From assembly GCF_003003795.1 (NCBI RefSeq), contig NZ_PVWK01000099.1, positions 62,001 to 126,000 of the forward strand: DNA of 64,000 nt, read 5' to 3'. Shown here in pieces: positions 54,573 through 62,898 of the stretch (positions within the stretch are counted from its first letter, which is position 1; each line of letters starts with the position of its first letter). The DNA is from Stenomitos frigidus ULC18 (lineage in GTDB: Bacteria > Cyanobacteriota > Cyanobacteriia > Leptolyngbyales > Leptolyngbyaceae). The notes under the pieces were generated by a model. That model made no database searches. It saw only the letters and a program-made list of their open reading frames with translations, and was not told where the DNA came from. A program made the position numbers and the translations under genes.

Positions 54573-55535
54573 CTAAAATCTCTTCTATCAACAAAAATGA
54601 AAAACAGGAATCTTCACACGTTGCTTACCGGACGTTTAAGAGAGTGCTTTGCCGTTGGTGGTTCGTTGATGGATAGGCCCCTAATACAGTAGGCCTTAAA
54701 CCCGGTATCAATGACATGAAACGGCTGCACCACGGCCATTCGATTGGCAGGCGAAGTCGCTCCTGAAGCTGTCTTCCATGCACAAAACGTATGGAATCTG
54801 ACAACAGGGTTACTTTTAAACGAATGCTTTAGCGTTTTACTGTACAAATTTTTCTACTAAATAATCGCTATCTGAAAGGTTTATCTTGTTGATACGGGAA
54901 TATCAGTTTTAATCACATCCTCCTGGGGAGATACATATTTCTTTATAGTTCATATGAGGCACAACAACTGCTGATGCGGTCAGTTTTTTAGCTGGCTCGA
55001 CTCGTTTTTAGCAGTATAGATGAGACTTTTTTATAGGTTTGTTCTTGAGCAATTAGGTTTTTGCCGTCTTTGTGTTTCACTGTTTCAGCCCATAACCTGA
55101 TCAATGCCCCACAACCTGATGAATACCAGCGAGTACGATCGGTCGTCTGAGGCTGACTTTTACAGTTACTGAGTGGTCAACAGCACTTGTAACATGTAGC
55201 CAAACCTTGTCTCAAACTCAAGTTACAATAGAGTGGAATCGCTTAACTCCATAAGTGATCTTTGTATCTTGCGGCTTAAGCTCATTTTGATCTCTAGGAT
55301 CAAAAGATCTTCATCATCAGAAGATTGAATCGTTGCACAGAACTCCCGTCGTGCGCTGCTTTCACCCGTCGTGCGCTGCTTTCAAACGTCGATCACTGTC
55401 CCCCTAATCAATGATCTATAGCCACTCTATCTCCCGTTGATTTTGTGCCTCCCCCAGTTCCCCTCACTGCTTAGGTCACCGTGATATCTTCCCTGTTTCT
55501 CGTCGTCAATCGTCACTCCCTGTTAAGCCACTGAT
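54573..55535. other. 960-base intergenic region with a 20-bp direct repeat
   Basis: It lies between divergent genes. It is A+T-rich from 54830 to 55060 and has an exact tandem copy of CCCGTCGTGCGCTGCTTTCA at 55347-55386. A 77-residue minus-strand frame at 54614-54847 has no family features. I see no protein or RNA gene with confidence. Promoters for both neighbours must lie here. Confidence 0.45.
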
Positions 55536-56951
55536 ATGTCTCAGCATCTGGACTCAGAAGCAGAGTATTTTTTGCAGCAAGGTCTGCAACTCAGTCGCGC
55601 TGGGGCTTTCGAAGATGCGCTGCTGAACTTTGATCGCGTTTTGCAACTCCATCCTGATTGGCATCACGTTTGGCATACTCGCGGTGTAGCACTATCGGAA
55701 CTGGGACACTACGAAGAGGCTGTTGCTAGTTTTAATCAGGCGATCGATTTGGAGCCAAACTACCCCGAAGCCCTGAATAGTCGTGGGATGGCGCTTTACA
55801 ATTTGCACAGCTATGAAGAAGCGATCGCGAGTTACGACAAAGCACTCAAGCTAAGACCTGGCTTCCACCAGGCTTGGCACAATCGAGGTAATGCTCTAGA
55901 CAAGTCAGGCTGTTATGAAGAAGCGCTGAAGAGCTATGACAAGACGTTAGAGTTTGAGCCCGATTACTCGAAATCCTGGTATAACCGGGGCATTATTCTA
56001 TACAAGCTAGGGCGCTATGAAGCTGCCATCGACAGCTACGACCAAGCGATCAAGTATCGGCCACATTACTCTCATGCGTGGTACAACCGTGCCAACACCC
56101 TCAACCAAATGGGTCGCTATCCGGAAGCGCTGACTAGTTACGATCGCGTACTGACCATTAAGCCTGAATGGTATGGAGCCTGGTACAACCGAGGCAATGT
56201 ACTGCACAAGCTAGGACGGCACGAAGAGGCGATCTATAGCTATAATAAAGCCTTGGCGGTCAATGCGACCCTTTACGAAGCCTGGTATAACCGGGGCAAT
56301 GCGTTTGATGCCCTCGGTCGCTATGATGAAGCGATTAAGAGCTATGGCAAAGCGTTAGAACTCAAGCCAAACCTGCGCGAAGCCTGGTACAACTGGGGCA
56401 GCGCCCTCTACAAATCTGGCTGCTATCGTGAGGCGATCGCGAGCTACGATCGCGCCCTCAAGCTGAACCCTGGGTTTGCTAAAGCCTGGTTTAGTCGCGG
56501 TTCTGCTTTTCGCAAATTAGGGTTGTATGCTGAAGCGATCGCCAGCTATGACAAAGCAGTGCAATTTCAGCCAGACATGCCTGAAGCCTGGTACTGTCGA
56601 GGGATTGCGTTGGGTCATCTAGGGCAAAACGAAGACGCGATCACCAGCTACGATCGCGCCATTACTATCAACCCTGACTTCCACCCTGCCTGGTACAGTC
56701 GTGGCTCGGCGTTAGGGCACCTGGGAGACTATGAATCTGCCGTTGCCAGTTATGATAAAGCGCTTGCTATTAAGCCCAACTTCCCCGATGCACGGAGTCG
56801 TCGAGCCCTGGCGATCGACCACAACCAGGCAATGCGTGCTGATGCTAACGAAGGCCGCATCGCTGAAGAACGATCGGAGGACACAACAGCATTTACAGAA
56901 CGGGTGCAGGTAAAGGAAGAGTCCTTACAGTCATTCCCGCATCTGACTTAG
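55536..56951 (+). CDS. TPR protein, about 12 repeats
   Basis: A 471-residue soluble protein that is almost entirely TPR: about twelve 34-residue units of the pattern AWYNRGNALxxLGRYEEAIASYDKALxxxPxF. The N-terminal cap (SEAEYFLQQGLQLSRAGAFEDALLNFDRVL) starts directly, with no signal or catalytic domain. The C-terminal ~50 residues are charged and not TPR. It should form a right-handed superhelix that holds a partner protein. It is first of three similar genes. Confidence 0.93.
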   Translation: MSQHLDSEAEYFLQQGLQLSRAGAFEDALLNFDRVLQLHPDWHHVWHTRGVALSELGHYEEAVASFNQAIDLEPNYPEALNSRGMALYNLHSYEEAIASYDKALKLRPGFHQAWHNRGNALDKSGCYEEALKSYDKTLEFEPDYSKSWYNRGIILYKLGRYEAAIDSYDQAIKYRPHYSHAWYNRANTLNQMGRYPEALTSYDRVLTIKPEWYGAWYNRGNVLHKLGRHEEAIYSYNKALAVNATLYEAWYNRGNAFDALGRYDEAIKSYGKALELKPNLREAWYNWGSALYKSGCYREAIASYDRALKLNPGFAKAWFSRGSAFRKLGLYAEAIASYDKAVQFQPDMPEAWYCRGIALGHLGQNEDAITSYDRAITINPDFHPAWYSRGSALGHLGDYESAVASYDKALAIKPNFPDARSRRALAIDHNQAMRADANEGRIAEERSEDTTAFTERVQVKEESLQSFPHLT

Positions 56952-56983
56952 GACCGTGGATTTATTAAGGTGTAATTCTTTGC

Positions 56984-57054
56984 GTAGGGGCGTGGCATTC
57001 GGTAGAAAGACCTTGCCCTTGCCCAGAGACATCTGCCGAATGCCGCGCCCGTAC
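56984..57054. repeat. palindromic repeat with 23-bp imperfect arms
   Basis: The left arm (56984-57006) starts GTAGGGGCGTGGCATTCGGT; the right arm (57032-57054) is its inverted copy with 3 mismatches in 23, around a 25-base centre. This family is known as a common cyanobacterial palindromic repeat. It lies between the first and second TPR genes. Confidence 0.75.
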
Positions 57055-57215
57055 AGGTAAAAGGCTGAAGTTGCCGATGTTATTTAATTCATACCCCTTA
57101 GTTGGGTTTTCTCCCAAGGCAACGGGCGTAAAATTACGGAACCTGGACAACTGTGAGAGCCTTTTGTTCGTTTTTGGTCACTCTAGGAACAGGGTTCTTG
57201 GGGTTGGGGTAGTTT

Positions 57216-58034
57216 ATGGAGCATGATCTAAACTCTGCTGCCTGGTACAGTCACGGCAATATCTTGTATGGGTTGGGGCACTACGAAGGTGCGATCGCTG
57301 GCTACGAGAAAGTTCTAGCGACTCAGTCTGACCTTTACGAGGTTTGGAATAATCGGGGTTACGCGCTCGAAAATTTAGGCCGTTATCAAGAAGCTCTCGC
57401 CAGTTTTGATCAAGCGTTGCGGATTCACTCTGAATTTGCTTTAGCATGGCATGGTAAAGGTATTGTGCTTGCAAAAATGGGGCGCTACGAAGAGGCGCTT
57501 GCCAACTTTAAGCAAACGGTGAAACTGACACCCACCGATCTTAAAGCCCACTACAACCAGGGTAAAGCTCTAGCGCATCTACATCGCTACGACGAAGCAC
57601 TGGCTAGCTTCGATCGCGTGATTAAGGCTAATCCTACTGATTACAAAGCCTGGTACAGTCGCAGTAAAGTACTCACCAGTCTCGATCGACTCCCTTTAGC
57701 GCTCATTAGTCTCGATCGAACCCTTATGATCAATTCCTTTTGCTACTATGCCTGGAACTATCGAGGCACTGTACTCACCAAAATGGGGCAGTACGACGCT
57801 GCGATCGCCAGCTTTGACCAATCTCTGGAAAGCAAACCGAACAATCCCGATGCCTGGTATAGCAAAGCTCGCTGCTACGCCCTCAAAGGAGAGGATCAAT
57901 TGGCACTCAACCATCTTCAACGAGCCATCAAACTCAATCCCCCGCTCTATCGTGCGCTAGCCAAGGGTGACATGCACTTTCAAGCGTTACTGCAAACACA
58001 ACAGCTTCAGGTTATCTTACAGCGGCAGGGGTGA
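57216..58034 (+). CDS. TPR protein, about 7-8 repeats
   Basis: A 272-residue TPR protein, MEHDLNSAAWYSHGNILYGLGHYEGAIAGYEKVLA and then units of YNQGKALAHLHRYDEALASFDRV. The start lacks the N-terminal cap seen in its neighbours, so it may be a shortened duplicate; the initiation at 57216 is the first Met in the open frame. A C-terminal tail (ALAKGDMHFQALLQTQQLQVILQRQG) resembles that of the third gene, so the two share an ancestry. It is likely soluble, with partners unknown. Confidence 0.85.
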   Translation: MEHDLNSAAWYSHGNILYGLGHYEGAIAGYEKVLATQSDLYEVWNNRGYALENLGRYQEALASFDQALRIHSEFALAWHGKGIVLAKMGRYEEALANFKQTVKLTPTDLKAHYNQGKALAHLHRYDEALASFDRVIKANPTDYKAWYSRSKVLTSLDRLPLALISLDRTLMINSFCYYAWNYRGTVLTKMGQYDAAIASFDQSLESKPNNPDAWYSKARCYALKGEDQLALNHLQRAIKLNPPLYRALAKGDMHFQALLQTQQLQVILQRQG

Positions 58035-58211
58035 GGAGAGTTTTAAGTGTTGAATTTTCAGTGTTGAATTTTGAGTTAAAAGAAACAAGTGAGGCGTAAC
58101 CCTTTGCTGCAAGTCGCTACGGATCATTTTTTGAGGATGATTTACAAACGTGTTTCTCTACTACCGATCGTGGGCATATTGAGCACAGGAAACCATTGAG
58201 ATACTGAACCT

Positions 58212-59036
58212 ATGAGCCACGTTCAGGATGTGGAAGCTGCCTTCTTTTTCCAGAAAGGGCTGTATCTGAATAAACAGAAAGACTTTAGTGCTGCTGTTGC
58301 CAGCTACGATTGCACATTGCAGCTTCAGCCCGACTACCCCGATGCCTGGTATAACCGTGGCAACGCCTTGTACCATCTGGAACGCTATCAAGCCGCGATC
58401 AACAGCTATGATCAGGCACTTGCTTATGAGCCGGGTTTCCCAGAAGCCTGGAATAATCGAGGTAGCGCTCTAGACGACTTGCAGCGCTATGAAGAGGCCG
58501 TTGCTAGCTATGACCGAGCCATCAAATTCAGACCCAGCTATTACTGGGCCTGGTATAACCGTGGCATCTCTTTGCGTAACTTAGAGCGGTATGACGATGC
58601 TGTGCTGAGCTACGACCGCGCGATCGAATTCAAGCCCGATTACTACTGGGCCTGGTATAACCGCGCACTCGCGTTACGTAAGCTCGATCGCATCGACAAA
58701 GTTGTTGCCAGCTACGACAAAGCGCTGGAATTTAGACCCGACTTTGAAGAAGCGTGGACCAATCGAGGCAATGCCCTCTACCATTTGGGTTTTTTAGAAG
58801 CCGCGATTAGCAGCTACGACAAAGCCCTGCAGCTCCGGCCCAACAGCCCACATACCCTCTACAACAAAGCCTGCTGTTATGCCCTCCAGGGAAATTTCGA
58901 TTTAGCCTTTGAAAACTTGCAGCTAGCGGTAAAGCTAAGCCCAGACGAGTATCGTGAGATTGCTAGAACAAACTCAGACTTTGACGCTCTGCGCCAGGAC
59001 AAGCGCTTTTCAGCCTTGCTCAATGGGCGAGTCTAA
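58212..59036 (+). CDS. TPR protein, about 7 repeats
   Basis: A 274-residue TPR protein. It has an N-terminal cap (DVEAAFFFQKGLYLNKQKDFSAAVASYDCTLQ) like the first gene and units AWYNRGNALYHLERYQAAINSYDQAL. The C-terminus DLAFENLQLAVKLSPDEYREIARTNSDFDALRQDKRFSALL is the same tail as in gene 2. It is third in a same-strand series separated by 265 and 177 bases. Confidence 0.9.
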   Translation: MSHVQDVEAAFFFQKGLYLNKQKDFSAAVASYDCTLQLQPDYPDAWYNRGNALYHLERYQAAINSYDQALAYEPGFPEAWNNRGSALDDLQRYEEAVASYDRAIKFRPSYYWAWYNRGISLRNLERYDDAVLSYDRAIEFKPDYYWAWYNRALALRKLDRIDKVVASYDKALEFRPDFEEAWTNRGNALYHLGFLEAAISSYDKALQLRPNSPHTLYNKACCYALQGNFDLAFENLQLAVKLSPDEYREIARTNSDFDALRQDKRFSALLNGRV

Positions 59037-59384
59037 CCCACCGTTGAAGCGCTTTTAGACGACCATCAATGAGAAGCATCGCTTTTGCTTCGTTTGAGTG
59101 TGGTCGTGATCGTCTTTGATCACGATCACATTCTGTTGGGTTCCCACTTCACTTTTCTTGTGAAGACTGCCCTGGGCATACTTTTGTAGGATGTCGATTC
59201 TGCGCGACAGTACTAATGTGTGATTCATCACCCGGAGTAGAGTGCCTGGTTGAACCTCCGTTTCAGTAATAGAGTCTAAGAGAGAAGACTTGATTCCTGA
59301 ACAACCAGCATTTTACGTGTCAAGATGCGGTTTGGCGTCATCGATTGGAGTGGCAAGCACAATAGGTAGACGGAGCGCAAATCT
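59037..59384 (+). promoter_or_regulatory. upstream region of the exporter operon with a switchable hairpin
   Basis: It contains overlapping palindromes: TCGTGATC-GTCTTT-GATCACGA (59104-59125) and GTGATCGT...ACGATCAC. These are mutually exclusive stems. The exporter start is a GTG at 59385 with CGGAG upstream. The rest shows no gene. Confidence 0.5.
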
Positions 59385-60785
59385 GTGAAAGACCTGGTCA
59401 AACGTGGGATACCAAAGTGGGCGGTGGGGCTACTGGTTGCGGCTCTGATTTTGGGCGGCGGGTATGTTGCTTATAGCCAGATTACAACCGCACAGCGGCG
59501 GGAATTGAGGCGGCAGATTCAAACGGCTACGGTAGAGCGCCAAAGTTTGCCAGTTACCATTTCGGCCAATGGCTCTGTGCTACCGGAGCGATCGGCGAAT
59601 GTGAGCCCCAAATCATCTGGCATTTTGAAGCAACTGCTGGTGAAAGAGGGCGATCGGGTTCAAGAAGGGCAAATCCTGGCGTATATGGATGATTCCAACT
59701 TGAAAGGGCAGTATACACAGGCGCAGGGGCAACTCGCACAAGCACAGGCAAACCTTGACAAGATCATTGCTGGAAATCGCCCTCAAGATATTGCTCAGGC
59801 AGCCGCACAGGTAGCCAATGACAAAGCGGCTTTAGCCTCTGCCGAATCAACGTTTCAGCAAAACCAACAGTTGTTTAAGGCTGGGGCACTGGCGCAGCGA
59901 GACCTGATTACCTCTCGTGCAGCTCGCGATCAATCAGCAGCACAAGTACGGAAATCGCAGCAGGCTCTAGATCTGCAAAAGGTCGGCAGCCGACCAGAAG
60001 ACATTGCGACCGCACGCGCTCAGGTTGTCACGGCACAGGGTGCATTGCAGACCATTCAAGCAGATATTAACGATACGGTGATTCGGGCGCCCTTTAGTGG
60101 TCTTGTGACAAAAAAATTTGCTGATCCAGGAGCCTTTGTTACACCATCAACGGCAGGCAGTTCGGCGTCTTCGGCATCAGCATCGATTCTCGCCTTGGCA
60201 TCGACGAATCAAATTGATGCCTATGTGGCTGAGGCAAACATTGCCCAGATTAAGCTTGGTCAGCCAGTCAAAATCAAGGCAGATGCATTTCCTGGTAAAA
60301 CGTTTGACGGGAAGGTGGTGCAGGTTGCGGCACAGTCAACCGTAACGCAGAACGTCACGAGCTTTGAAGTTAAAACGTCTGTTTCCGATCCCCAGAATTT
60401 GCTGCGTTCCGGTATGAGCACCCATGTGGATTTCAACGTTGGTACGTTGAACAACGTGCTGGTGATCCCCACTGTGGCGATCGTCCGTCAGGATGGGGTC
60501 AGCGGCGTCCAGGTCATGGGTAAGCAGAATGGTGAACAGGGTGGCCGGCGACCGGAATTTCGACCCATTACGACGAGTGTCTCCACAGACGACGGCAAAA
60601 CTGTAGTGCTCTCTGGAGTGACCGAAGGAGAGCGCGTGTTGACTAGCTTCCCGCAGGGCGATCGTCCCCAATCACGCACACCCTCCTTCCTGCCGGGTAT
60701 GGGCGGCGGCGGCCGTGGCGGCAGCGGTGGCGGTGCTGCTGGCGGTAGCGGTGGTGCAAGTGGTGGTGGCGCACGTCAACGTTAG
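59385..60785 (+). CDS. periplasmic adaptor (HlyD/MacA-like, DevB-type)
   Basis: A 466-residue membrane-fusion protein, GTG start. One N-terminal helix (WAVGLLVAALILGGGYVAYSQI) anchors it. A barrel-sandwich (biotinyl-lipoyl) hybrid follows (ANGSVLPERSANVSPKSSGILKQLLVKEGDRVQEGQILAYMD), then a coiled-coil hairpin (AQANLDKIIAGNRPQDIAQAAAQVANDKAALASAESTFQQN). After that come beta-barrel and membrane-proximal parts. The C-terminus is Gly-rich (GGGGRGGSGGGAAGGSGG). It connects the inner-membrane transporter with an outer-membrane TolC-like channel. It lies 9 bases before the permease gene. Confidence 0.92.
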   Translation: MKDLVKRGIPKWAVGLLVAALILGGGYVAYSQITTAQRRELRRQIQTATVERQSLPVTISANGSVLPERSANVSPKSSGILKQLLVKEGDRVQEGQILAYMDDSNLKGQYTQAQGQLAQAQANLDKIIAGNRPQDIAQAAAQVANDKAALASAESTFQQNQQLFKAGALAQRDLITSRAARDQSAAQVRKSQQALDLQKVGSRPEDIATARAQVVTAQGALQTIQADINDTVIRAPFSGLVTKKFADPGAFVTPSTAGSSASSASASILALASTNQIDAYVAEANIAQIKLGQPVKIKADAFPGKTFDGKVVQVAAQSTVTQNVTSFEVKTSVSDPQNLLRSGMSTHVDFNVGTLNNVLVIPTVAIVRQDGVSGVQVMGKQNGEQGGRRPEFRPITTSVSTDDGKTVVLSGVTEGERVLTSFPQGDRPQSRTPSFLPGMGGGGRGGSGGGAAGGSGGASGGGARQR

Positions 60786-60794
60786 GAGGATTTT

Positions 60795-62063
60795 ATGGCA
60801 CAGCTTACTCGCATTCATCCCACTAGCGTTTCGCTGCTAGAAGTGCTCAGCATGTCTGTAGAGGCGCTTTGGAGTAATCGGCTCCGCACGGGGCTGACTA
60901 TGCTAGGCGTGATTATTGGTATTGCGTCAGTTATCACCGTCACGTCAGTGGGGCAGGGCGTGCAAAAAGCAACCGAACAGCAAATTCAAGCGTTGGGAAC
61001 CAACGTTATTTTGGTTCTAACAGGGGTGGCGCGCACGGGCGGCGGTATTAGCCAGGGGGCTGGGACGGCTTCAACCGTGACCTGGGAAGATGCTCAGGCG
61101 ATCGCCAAGCAGGCTCCCGCCGCTCAAGGTGTGACTGCGTACTTGCAGCGTGGCGTGCAGGTTGTCTACCAGGGCGAAAATAACTCGACCTCCCTGTTGG
61201 GCACCGATTTGAACTATCCCAATGTGAAGAATATCCATCCCAAAGAAGGGCAATTTTTTAGCCAGGACGATCTGAATGCTGCTAGACCTGTGGCGGTGCT
61301 GGGTAGCACGGTACGGAACGAACTCTTTGGCGAAAACGGTACGGCCATTGGTGCCCAGATCCGCGTGCAGAGTGAACTTTACAACGTGATTGGGGTGATG
61401 GAGTCGAAAGGGTCGGTGGGGGGGCAAGACCAGGACGATCGCATCTACGTCCCTCTAACGAATATGTCTGCTCGCATCGTTGGGAACAACTCGCTCAATG
61501 GTGTCGCTATCAGCGGTTTTTGGGTACAGGCAAAAGACGCGGCAGGGCTCGATGCCGCACAGTTTCAGGTAACGAATCTACTGCGCATTCGGCACAATAT
61601 TTACCCACCACAGCAAGATGACTTTCGCATTACCAACCAGGCGGATATTATCAGTGCCTTCAGTAATATCGTGGGGCTGTTTACCGTGATGGTGAGCGCG
61701 ATCGCAGGCATTTCGCTCGTCGTTGGCGGCATTGGTATTGCGAATATCATGCTCGTTTCTGTGGTAGAACGCACACGAGAAATTGGTGTTCGCAAAGCGG
61801 TAGGCGCGACCAACAGTGCAGTCCTAAGTCAATTTTTGACCGAAGCCGTGATGGTCTCGATCGCCGGTGGTGCGCTTGGAATCGGTTTAGGCGTTGGGAT
61901 TGCCTTTGGTGCAGCAACGCTCTTTTCCTTCCCGTTTGTCATCTCCGTCTGGTCGATCGTCGCAGGCTTTGGACTGTCATTTGTTATTGGACTTGTCGCG
62001 GGCGTAATCCCCGCCCGTAATGCCGCACAACTTGATCCGATCACGGCGCTAAGAAGTGAGTAG
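60795..62063 (+). CDS. ABC transporter permease, MacB/FtsX type
   Basis: A 422-residue permease: MSVEALWSNRLRTGLTMLGVIIGIASVITVTSVGQG is the typical first helix and signature. A large periplasmic domain (residues ~45-285) follows. Three C-terminal helices are present (FTVMVSAIAGISLVVGGIGIANIMLVSVVERTREIGVRKAVGAT; SFVIGLVAGVIPARNAAQLDPITALR). The ERTREIGVRKAVGA motif couples to the ATPase. It follows the adaptor by 9 bases and precedes the ATPase, in the order of devBCA. Confidence 0.95.
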   Translation: MAQLTRIHPTSVSLLEVLSMSVEALWSNRLRTGLTMLGVIIGIASVITVTSVGQGVQKATEQQIQALGTNVILVLTGVARTGGGISQGAGTASTVTWEDAQAIAKQAPAAQGVTAYLQRGVQVVYQGENNSTSLLGTDLNYPNVKNIHPKEGQFFSQDDLNAARPVAVLGSTVRNELFGENGTAIGAQIRVQSELYNVIGVMESKGSVGGQDQDDRIYVPLTNMSARIVGNNSLNGVAISGFWVQAKDAAGLDAAQFQVTNLLRIRHNIYPPQQDDFRITNQADIISAFSNIVGLFTVMVSAIAGISLVVGGIGIANIMLVSVVERTREIGVRKAVGATNSAVLSQFLTEAVMVSIAGGALGIGLGVGIAFGAATLFSFPFVISVWSIVAGFGLSFVIGLVAGVIPARNAAQLDPITALRSE

Positions 62064-62111
62064 AAGCTGCTAGGAGCCAGTAGCAGTAGTCAGTGGTCAA
62101 AGTTAGCTTGG

Positions 62112-62140
62112 AACTCAAAACTCAAAACTCAAAACTTAGA
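62112..62140. repeat. heptanucleotide tandem repeat (AAAACTC)n
   Basis: Two exact AAAACTC copies (62117-62130), one AAAACTT and one GGAACTC flank. This is the reverse complement of the GAGTTTT repeat at 40052-40072. It lies between the permease and the ATPase, inside the presumed operon. Confidence 0.75.
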
Positions 62141-62150
62141 ACTCCTCCCT

Positions 62151-62822
62151 ATGGCAACCATGATCTGGATGGAAAATATCACCAAAACCTACCGATTGGG
62201 TGATATCGACGTGCCTGTACTCAAGGGCATTGATTTAGCGATCGAAGAAGGGGAATATGTCGCCATCATGGGTGTATCTGGGTCGGGAAAATCAACGCTG
62301 ATGAACATCATCGGGTGCCTCGATCGTCCCAGCGGCGGGCACTACATTCTGGAAGGCAGAAACCTGACAACGCTGAACAATGATGAACTGGCGTTTATTC
62401 GCAACCAGCGGATTGGGTTTGTGTTTCAACAGTTCAATTTGCTACCGCGATCGACCGCTCTTGATAATGTGATGCTACCGATGGTCTATGCCAGCGTCTC
62501 GAAGCCCCAACGTCAAAAGCGGGCGATGGAAGCGTTGACCAGAGTGGGTCTGGCAGAGCGTTTGTCTAACCGTCCGAATCAACTGTCGGGTGGACAACAG
62601 CAGAGAGTCGCGATCGCCCGTGCGTTAGTCAACCGCCCCGCGCTGGTATTAGCAGACGAGCCGACCGGAGCGCTTGACAGTAAAACCTCACAGGAAGTGA
62701 TGGATTTAATGACTGATTTGAATCGTCAGGGGATCACGATCGTCATTGTTACCCACGAGCCAGACGTTGCCGAGCAAACAAACCGCATCATTCACGTGAA
62801 AGATGGACTGATTGTGGACTGA
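62151..62822 (+). CDS. ABC transporter ATP-binding protein, MacB/LolD type
   Basis: A 223-residue ATPase. Walker A GVSGSGKST, Q-loop FVFQQFNLLPRSTALDNV, signature LSGGQQQRVAIARAL, Walker B ALVLADEPTGALD and H-loop VIVTHEP are all intact. The order adaptor-permease-ATPase matches DevBCA, an exporter that moves glycolipids or other envelope material in filamentous cyanobacteria. A 87-base gap with a heptanucleotide repeat separates it from the permease. Confidence 0.95.
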   Translation: MATMIWMENITKTYRLGDIDVPVLKGIDLAIEEGEYVAIMGVSGSGKSTLMNIIGCLDRPSGGHYILEGRNLTTLNNDELAFIRNQRIGFVFQQFNLLPRSTALDNVMLPMVYASVSKPQRQKRAMEALTRVGLAERLSNRPNQLSGGQQQRVAIARALVNRPALVLADEPTGALDSKTSQEVMDLMTDLNRQGITIVIVTHEPDVAEQTNRIIHVKDGLIVD

Positions 62823-62844
62823 AGAAGGGGAGTAGGGAATTCAT

Positions 62845-62882
62845 ATTTTGTAGGGACGTTACAGGTAACGTCCCTACAAAAT
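62845..62882. terminator. perfect 16-bp palindrome between convergent genes
   Basis: ATTTTGTAGGGACGTT-ACAGGT-AACGTCCCTACAAAAT is an exact inverted repeat with a 6-base loop, 23 bases after the ATPase stop and 16 before the tlyA stop. It can work as a bidirectional terminator and belongs to the TTGTAGRG palindrome family. Confidence 0.85.
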
Positions 62883-62898
62883 GCCGCAACCGTAGCGT

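Noticed and set aside
54614-54847. A 77-codon minus-strand frame (MYSKTLKHSFKSNPVVRF)
   Set aside because: No ribosome-binding site, no recognisable family and no conserved pattern; it is probably chance, possibly an old element fragment.
55536-59036. Regular ~102-base periodicity
   Set aside because: It is the 34-codon TPR unit, fully coding; there are no spacers.
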